Both the position numbers and the translations under genes were made by a program. Positions 62,011-64,000 of a stretch of DNA of 64,000 nucleotides are shown here, one piece after another. Location: the NCBI RefSeq assembly GCF_001439665.1, contig NZ_LMAK01000013.1:1-64000 (forward strand). The letters run 5' to 3'. The notes beneath the pieces were generated by a model. The model was not told the DNA's origin. It worked only from the letters and a program-made list of their open reading frames with translations, and did no database searches. This DNA comes from Formosa algae. Its GTDB lineage: Bacteria; Bacteroidota; Bacteroidia; Flavobacteriales; Flavobacteriaceae. Every line of letters starts with the position of its first letter. Position 1 is the stretch's first letter.

Positions 62011-62712
62011 TTAAATTGGCTCGTTTAAATGATCTAAAAATTCTAATGAATTATATTCCATTTGATACACAACTTTATCTGTCTTTACCACCAAATGATT
62101 ATACGTCATATAGGCTACAATACCTACAATTAATCCTGCAACAGTAGTAGTCATGGCCGTATACAATCCGTCTGCTAATAATTTAATATCAATTTGCCCA
62201 CCAGAATTGGCGATTTCAAAAATAGAAAGAATCATACCTATTACTGTTCCTAAGAAACCAATCATAGGTGCTGCACCAGAAATGGTTGCTAAAATACTTA
62301 CATTTTTTTCTAATCCGTAAACCTCTAATCGTCCAGCATTTTCAATTGCTGTATTAATATCTTCTAAAGGTTTACCAATTCTAGAAATTCCTTTTCCAAT
62401 TAGACGAGATACTGGAGAGTTTTGTTGTGCACATAGCGTTTGTGCCGATTCTATTTTACCATTACTAACATGGTCTTTAATCTGATTCATAAAATTAGCA
62501 TCGATATGGGATGCTGCTTTTATTGCAAATAAGCGTTCGAAATAAATATAGATTGCAGCAACTAAAAGTATAAATAGAATACCAATAATGAGTTGACCAG
62601 CTAGTCCTCCACTACTTATTAATTCTATTATTGAAAGTGTTTTTTTAACAGGCTCACCGTCTGTTAAGACTTCAACTCCTTCTGTAGGGTCTTGAAAAAG
62701 GGCGTATAACAT
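62011..62712 (-). CDS. exbB: MotA/TolQ/ExbB proton channel protein
   Basis: A 233-residue membrane protein with three main helices. The conserved regions ISGAAPMIGFLGTVIGMI and GLYTAMTTTVAGLIVGIVAYM are clear. It forms the channel that works with ExbD and TonB. It is the first gene of the exbB-exbD-tonB-folC operon. Confidence 0.95.
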   Translation of the reverse strand: MLYALFQDPTEGVEVLTDGEPVKKTLSIIELISSGGLAGQLIIGILFILLVAAIYIYFERLFAIKAASHIDANFMNQIKDHVSNGKIESAQTLCAQQNSPVSRLIGKGISRIGKPLEDINTAIENAGRLEVYGLEKNVSILATISGAAPMIGFLGTVIGMILSIFEIANSGGQIDIKLLADGLYTAMTTTVAGLIVGIVAYMTYNHLVVKTDKVVYQMEYNSLEFLDHLNEPI

Positions 62713-62863
62713 AAGTTTTTAAATAATTTACTTGATAATAATTAACGTATAATTCGTGTTTAAAGTATATCTGGGCTGGGTTCTTTAATTCTTAAAAATA
62801 GTAAAACCAAATTACATGACAATTAAAGAGTGCCTAGATATGTTTTTTAAGCTTATACGATAA

Positions 62864-62871
62864 CAAATATA
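62864..62871 (-). promoter_or_regulatory. Possible -7 promoter element upstream of exbB
   Basis: TATATTTG on the minus strand, about 150 bp before exbB, matches the consensus. The distance is long and no -33 TTG is well placed. Confidence 0.35.
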
Positions 62872-62905
62872 AAAAACTAAACCCCTGAAAAAATTAATTA
62901 TAACA

Positions 62906-63976
62906 TTATTTTATATACGAATATATCACACCTGTAGAATGGTTTTCTGTTGCTCCCGTAACACTTTTTAAACAGTTTATTTGGTCTTTTAATTTTAAGA
63001 TCCCTAATAGGCCAAAAATTAAGGCTTCCTTATATTCCACAACAGCTGCTTCTGGTATAATAATTTCGCAGGTCGATAAAGATTTTAAACGTTCTATTAA
63101 AAACACATTATAAGCTCCACCTCCTGTTATTAATAAGATTGAAGACGTACTGTTCTGTAAAATTTTAGCTATCTGAATTGCAATATGTTCTACAAAGGTT
63201 CTTAATATATCATGCACATCAAGGTTATGCGCATCTATTAAAGGAAAGATATTTTGAACCACCCATTCTAATCCTAAAGACTTCGGATAATCGGCTTTAT
63301 AAAACGGTAAAGCATTTAATTGATGTAACAATTCTGCATGTACCATTCCTATTGAAGCCAGTTTTCCACCGTCGTCATAATCGAAACCTAACGTTTGCAC
63401 ATAATGATTTAGAACAATATTAACCGGACAAATATCAAAAGCAATACGTTCGCCAGATACTTCTGTAGAAATATTTGCAAAGCCTCCTAAATTTAAACAA
63501 AAATCGTAATTAGAAAACAGCAAAGCGTCACCTATCGGCACTAAAGGCGCACCTTGACCACCTAATGCGACATCTTGAACTCTAAAATCGCAAACCACAT
63601 CTTTTTGCAAAAGGTCTGCTAACTTTGGTAAGTTACCAATCTGATAAGTAAATTTTTGTGCTGGATCGTGCAAAGCTGTGTGCCCATGAGAACAAACAGC
63701 ATCGATATCTGTAATCTTATACTTCTCAATAAATTGCTGAATAACATTGGCAAGATAAACGGTATAATCCTGATCTATAATCTCAAGCTCTTTTTTAGAA
63801 TACGTTACCAGATGTTTTAAACAGTCTAACCATTTTTCTGTATACGGAATGGTTTCTGCTTTTAAAATTGAAAAATTCCAAACATCTGTATGCTTAAAAT
63901 CTGCATATATTACATCTATTCCATCTAAAGAGGTACCAGACATTACGCCTATCACCTTAAAATCTTCTTTTATCAT
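62906..63976 (-). CDS. anmK: Anhydro-N-acetylmuramic acid kinase
   Basis: A 356-residue sugar kinase of the Hsp70-actin fold that recycles cell-wall anhydroMurNAc into MurNAc-6-phosphate. GVMSGTSLDGIDV is the N-terminal phosphate loop; SHGHTALHDP, NLGGFANIS, FDICPVN and LLITGGGAYN follow. It lies alone about 190 bp upstream of exbB on the same strand. Confidence 0.96.
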   Translation of the reverse strand: MIKEDFKVIGVMSGTSLDGIDVIYADFKHTDVWNFSILKAETIPYTEKWLDCLKHLVTYSKKELEIIDQDYTVYLANVIQQFIEKYKITDIDAVCSHGHTALHDPAQKFTYQIGNLPKLADLLQKDVVCDFRVQDVALGGQGAPLVPIGDALLFSNYDFCLNLGGFANISTEVSGERIAFDICPVNIVLNHYVQTLGFDYDDGGKLASIGMVHAELLHQLNALPFYKADYPKSLGLEWVVQNIFPLIDAHNLDVHDILRTFVEHIAIQIAKILQNSTSSILLITGGGAYNVFLIERLKSLSTCEIIIPEAAVVEYKEALIFGLLGILKLKDQINCLKSVTGATENHSTGVIYSYIK

Positions 63977-64000
63977 ATTTTAAAAATTAAACAGATTTAT

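Overview
The window is AT-rich chromosomal DNA from a member of the Bacteroidota, almost certainly the family Flavobacteriaceae. The basis is a type IX secretion/gliding locus (porV-porU-gldJ), a secreted protein with a type A sorting tail, many lipoproteins, A-rich rather than Shine-Dalgarno start regions, and repeated promoters of the Bacteroidota type (TTG about 19 nt upstream of TAnnTTTG). The genus cannot be fixed by eye.

Positions 1 to about 5770 are the right-hand part of an integrated element; its left end is outside the window. Reading leftwards it has a tyrosine recombinase, an unrecognised 378-residue protein, a small HTH/excisionase-like protein, an SF3 (P4/D5-type) helicase and a zinc-ribbon/Toprim-like primase-type protein. 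It ends at 5721-5770 in a copy of the 3' half of a tRNA-Arg(ACG) gene, which still precedes that gene's original terminator. This is how an element integrated in a tRNA 3' end looks. Four short direct repeats lie upstream of the HTH gene, and AT-rich repeats lie beyond the primase-type gene.

From 6.2 to 21 kb there is a three-gene lipoprotein operon (YHYH, MORN-type repeat, SCO1), a T9SS cargo protein, rpsT, tRNA-Glu, proS, a Gly/Tyr/Trp-rich lipoprotein, a FadL-type porin, folE, cysS, yidD, lgt, a DUF192 lipoprotein, two rhodaneses and a TlpA-like thioredoxin. From 21 to 22.9 kb a marR-nitroreductase-yceI operon carries the same perfect 12-bp palindrome before both marR and the nitroreductase gene.

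Positions 22.9-29.9 kb hold the complete tryptophan operon. It starts with a promoter, a Trp-Trp-Trp leader peptide and an attenuator, and continues trpE-G-D-C-(trpF fused to trpB)-GIY-YIG gene-trpA. The trpF-trpB fusion and the GIY-YIG gene, which has a palindrome on each side, are the unusual points. Then come a 47-residue protein, trmL, a GNAT-nitrilase fusion and a tetR-tolC-emrA-emrB efflux operon with two tandem operators on its promoter.

From 37 to 50.6 kb lie a DUF481 protein, a DoxD/DoxA fusion with a small secreted protein, a potassium channel, argS, an orphan TPR histidine kinase, ctlX, a HAD phosphatase, an SDR, pdhC-pdhA and cdd. From 50.7 to 64 kb lie porV, porU, gldJ, murF, two tandemly duplicated tRNA-Val units, folC, tonB-exbD-exbB and anmK. 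PorV and PorU are the machinery expected to export and process the cargo protein at 8.8 kb.

No CRISPR array, insertion sequence or rRNA was seen. The most interesting items are the tRNA-Arg-integrated element with its unassigned protein and repeats, the trp attenuator, the trpF-trpB fusion, the GIY-YIG insertion, and the two operator-duplicated regulons (MarR, TetR).
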